From Paenibacillus aceti (GTDB lineage Bacteria > Bacillota > Bacilli > Paenibacillales > Paenibacillaceae): a stretch of 64,000 nt of DNA. The first letter of the stretch is position 1, and each line of letters opens with the position of its first letter. The notes beneath the pieces are model-generated. The model did not search any database. It was not told the DNA's origin and worked only from the letters and a program-made list of their open reading frames with translations. This document shows, piece by piece, positions 62,771-64,000 of this stretch. The stretch lies in NCBI RefSeq assembly GCF_003614185.1, contig NZ_KZ987724.1:711712-775711 (forward strand), in the 5' to 3' direction. A program made the translations under genes and the position numbers.

Positions 62771-62906
62771 TCTAACGAAACTCCATATCGCTATTTCTGC
62801 AAAAACAGCGGCAATAAATTTTTAACGAAACACCATATCGTTATTCTGAGCAAATCCCGCCTTTAGACCCCAAATTCGCTCAAATAACGATCCCCAGTTT
62901 CGTTGC
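62771..62906. repeat. Four-box repeat family, cluster E (two forward, one inverted)
   Basis: Forward boxes start at 62771 (TCTAACGAAACTCC then ATATCGCTATT) and 62821 (TTTAACGAAACACC then ATATCGTTATT); an inverted box lies at 62881-62906 (AAATAACGATCCCC then AGTTTCGTTGC). Spacings are 50 and 60 bp. The fourth box expected near 62931 is missing; group II intron sequence begins about there. Confidence 0.85.
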
Positions 62907-64000
62907 GCGCCTAGCCAAGCTAGGCATAACTAACTGATGAAAGTTCAGTCGGGGTAAAGACCAAGCTGCCCCGTAGCTAGCAGGCAGTCTACGACGAAAT
63001 TCGTGGACTGAAGCCCTGTAAAAAGCATGTAAAAAAAAAACATGTGAAGCAAATCCACAGGCCGTAATGAAAATGAACCCTACCGCATCGTCAAGGTTAA
63101 CCTACCTCAAAGGGAGGAAAAGAGAGTGCCGAGCCCCGAGCGAAAGGGTGAAGGCCATGGAACGCATGAAGAACTTGGATCGCAGTGCGGAAGAACTCTC
63201 CGGTGTATAGGGGTCGGCATGTGGAGAAAGTTATGTCTGGAACTAGGGAGACCCTCACCCACACGAAAAAAATACGTAAATGGTGAACCTATAAGCCTAA
63301 ATAGGTGAAATGGGAATCCGTGGGAAGGGAGTCGGAGGGGGCCATAGTACTGATGAGGCAAAGGACAACATAACCTTGCGGAGGGAAGGGCGTCAAAAGA
63401 CAATACCCCACTTCATTCATGGGAACTGAGGAGGTAAGAGCGAGTGAATGCCCGAAAGGCTAACTACGCCAAAGAAAAAGCTCGACAACTACAAAGAACT
63501 CTATACCTTGCGGCTAAGGAAAAACCGACACGTCGATTTCATGCCCTCTATGACAAGATCTACCGGGAAGATATCATGACCTACGCGTGGAAACAGATCA
63601 AAGCAAACAAAGGTAGCGCGGGGATAGATCGAGTAACGATCCAGCAGATTACCGAAGAATATGGAGAGAAACGCTTTATCCAGGAAACCTGTGGTCAACT
63701 CAGAAATGGAACGTACCGCCCCTCTCCCGTTCGGAGAGTCGAAATCCCTAAAGGGGATGGTCGAACAAGACCCTTGGGGATTCCAACCCTGCGAGATCGA
63801 CTGGTACAGATGGCCACAAAAATCGTGCTAGAAGGGATCTTCGAGGCAGATTTCAAGGACTTCTCCTATGGATTCCGCCCGAAACGAGGTGCCCACGATG
63901 CGATCCAGAAAATCATGACGACGGTCAATGAAGGGAAAATATACTGGGTCGTCGATGTGGATATCAAAGGATACTTCGATCATATATCGCATGAGAAACT
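62905..64000 (+). mobile_element. Group II intron, 5' part (3' end beyond window)
   Basis: Downstream of rnhB, about 540 bases of GC-mixed, highly structured sequence without a gene precede a maturase frame, as domains I-III of a group II intron do before a domain IV-encoded protein. Short hairpins are visible, for example CCTAGC-CAA-GCTAGG at about 62911-62925 and a run around GGGGTAAAGACC. I could not place a GUGYG 5' boundary with confidence; it probably lies between 62902 and 62950. The insertion is intergenic. Confidence 0.75.
63444..64000 (+). CDS. ltrA: Group II intron reverse transcriptase/maturase (3' truncated by window end)
   Basis: The GTG at 63444 follows GAGGAGGTAAGAGCGA. About 185 residues are visible. 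They match intron-encoded reverse transcriptases: RT0/1 region KANKGSAGIDRVTIQQI, RRVEIPKGDGRTRPLGIPTL, DRLVQMATKIVLEGIFEADF, RT2 SYGFRPKRGAHDAIQKI and RT3 VDVDIKGYFDHI, whose Asp begins the catalytic triad; the YADD box lies beyond the window. No stops or frameshifts occur in the visible part. It should copy the intron RNA into DNA and aid its splicing. Confidence 0.93.
   Translation, partial: MNARKANYAKEKARQLQRTLYLAAKEKPTRRFHALYDKIYREDIMTYAWKQIKANKGSAGIDRVTIQQITEEYGEKRFIQETCGQLRNGTYRPSPVRRVEIPKGDGRTRPLGIPTLRDRLVQMATKIVLEGIFEADFKDFSYGFRPKRGAHDAIQKIMTTVNEGKIYWVVDVDIKGYFDHISHEK

Overview
This 64 kb window comes from a Bacillota chromosome and most resembles Paenibacillus or a close relative. 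The evidence is gene content and order: a B. subtilis-like ylbH-ylbI-ylbJ-ylbL-ylbM-ylbN-rpmF block, a fapR-plsX-fabH-fabD-fabG-acpP-fabF lipid operon, and an rnc-smc-ftsY-ylxM-ffh-rpsP-ylqC-rimM-trmD-rplS-ylqF-rnhB block. It also has the sporulation gene ylbJ, strong AGGAGG-type ribosome binding sites, many GTG/TTG starts and SLH-anchored extracellular enzymes. No plasmid or phage backbone is visible.

Layout. 1-9.3 kb: 5' part of a large secreted surface protein (minus strand), a complete IS200-type element, a J-domain-like membrane protein, an NlpC/P60 wall hydrolase, an aldose-1-epimerase-like protein, a LytTR regulator with a cre-like promoter, a lactonase-type beta-propeller, and aroA (chorismate mutase-DAHP synthase) behind a T-box leader whose specifier reads best as Phe (TTC). 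9.3-24.3 kb: housekeeping and transport genes (AI-2E-type permease, aromatic-acid exporter-like protein, helD, MFS efflux, bdbD, rpiA, GNAT, marR-MMPL pair, TPR protein, HD phosphohydrolase, gpmA). 24.4-31.7 kb: a carbohydrate island with an SLH-anchored PL8 polysaccharide lyase under a perfect cre site, followed by a GH112 galactosyl phosphorylase with its own promoter and upstream direct repeats. 32.2-39 kb: the ylb block, split by a 1.2 kb repeat island. 39-46 kb: FapR-controlled fatty acid and phospholipid synthesis. 46-63 kb: RNA processing, chromosome segregation, SRP and ribosome genes, interrupted by a serine hydrolase, trhA, a polysaccharide deacetylase, a 41-residue membrane protein and tRNA-Pro(GGG). 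62.9-64 kb: 5' part of a group II intron with its reverse transcriptase/maturase, cut by the window end.

The least explained feature is a family of dispersed intergenic repeats. A box of about 25 bp (starts TCTAACGAAAC, ends ATCGYTATT) recurs in ordered clusters as forward - 50 bp - forward - about 59 bp - inverted - 50 bp - inverted. Two clusters are full, two carry three boxes, one solo box lies upstream of rpsP, and a diverged cluster (TCTAACGGAAA type) keeps the same spacing. A separate TGCAGG palindrome cluster has the same 50-60-50 geometry. Next to it is a degenerate 42-46 bp tandem repeat. The constant geometry suggests a unit that moves or folds as a whole; its function is not evident from the sequence.

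All calls rest on reading the sequence and on recalled family features. No database search was run.
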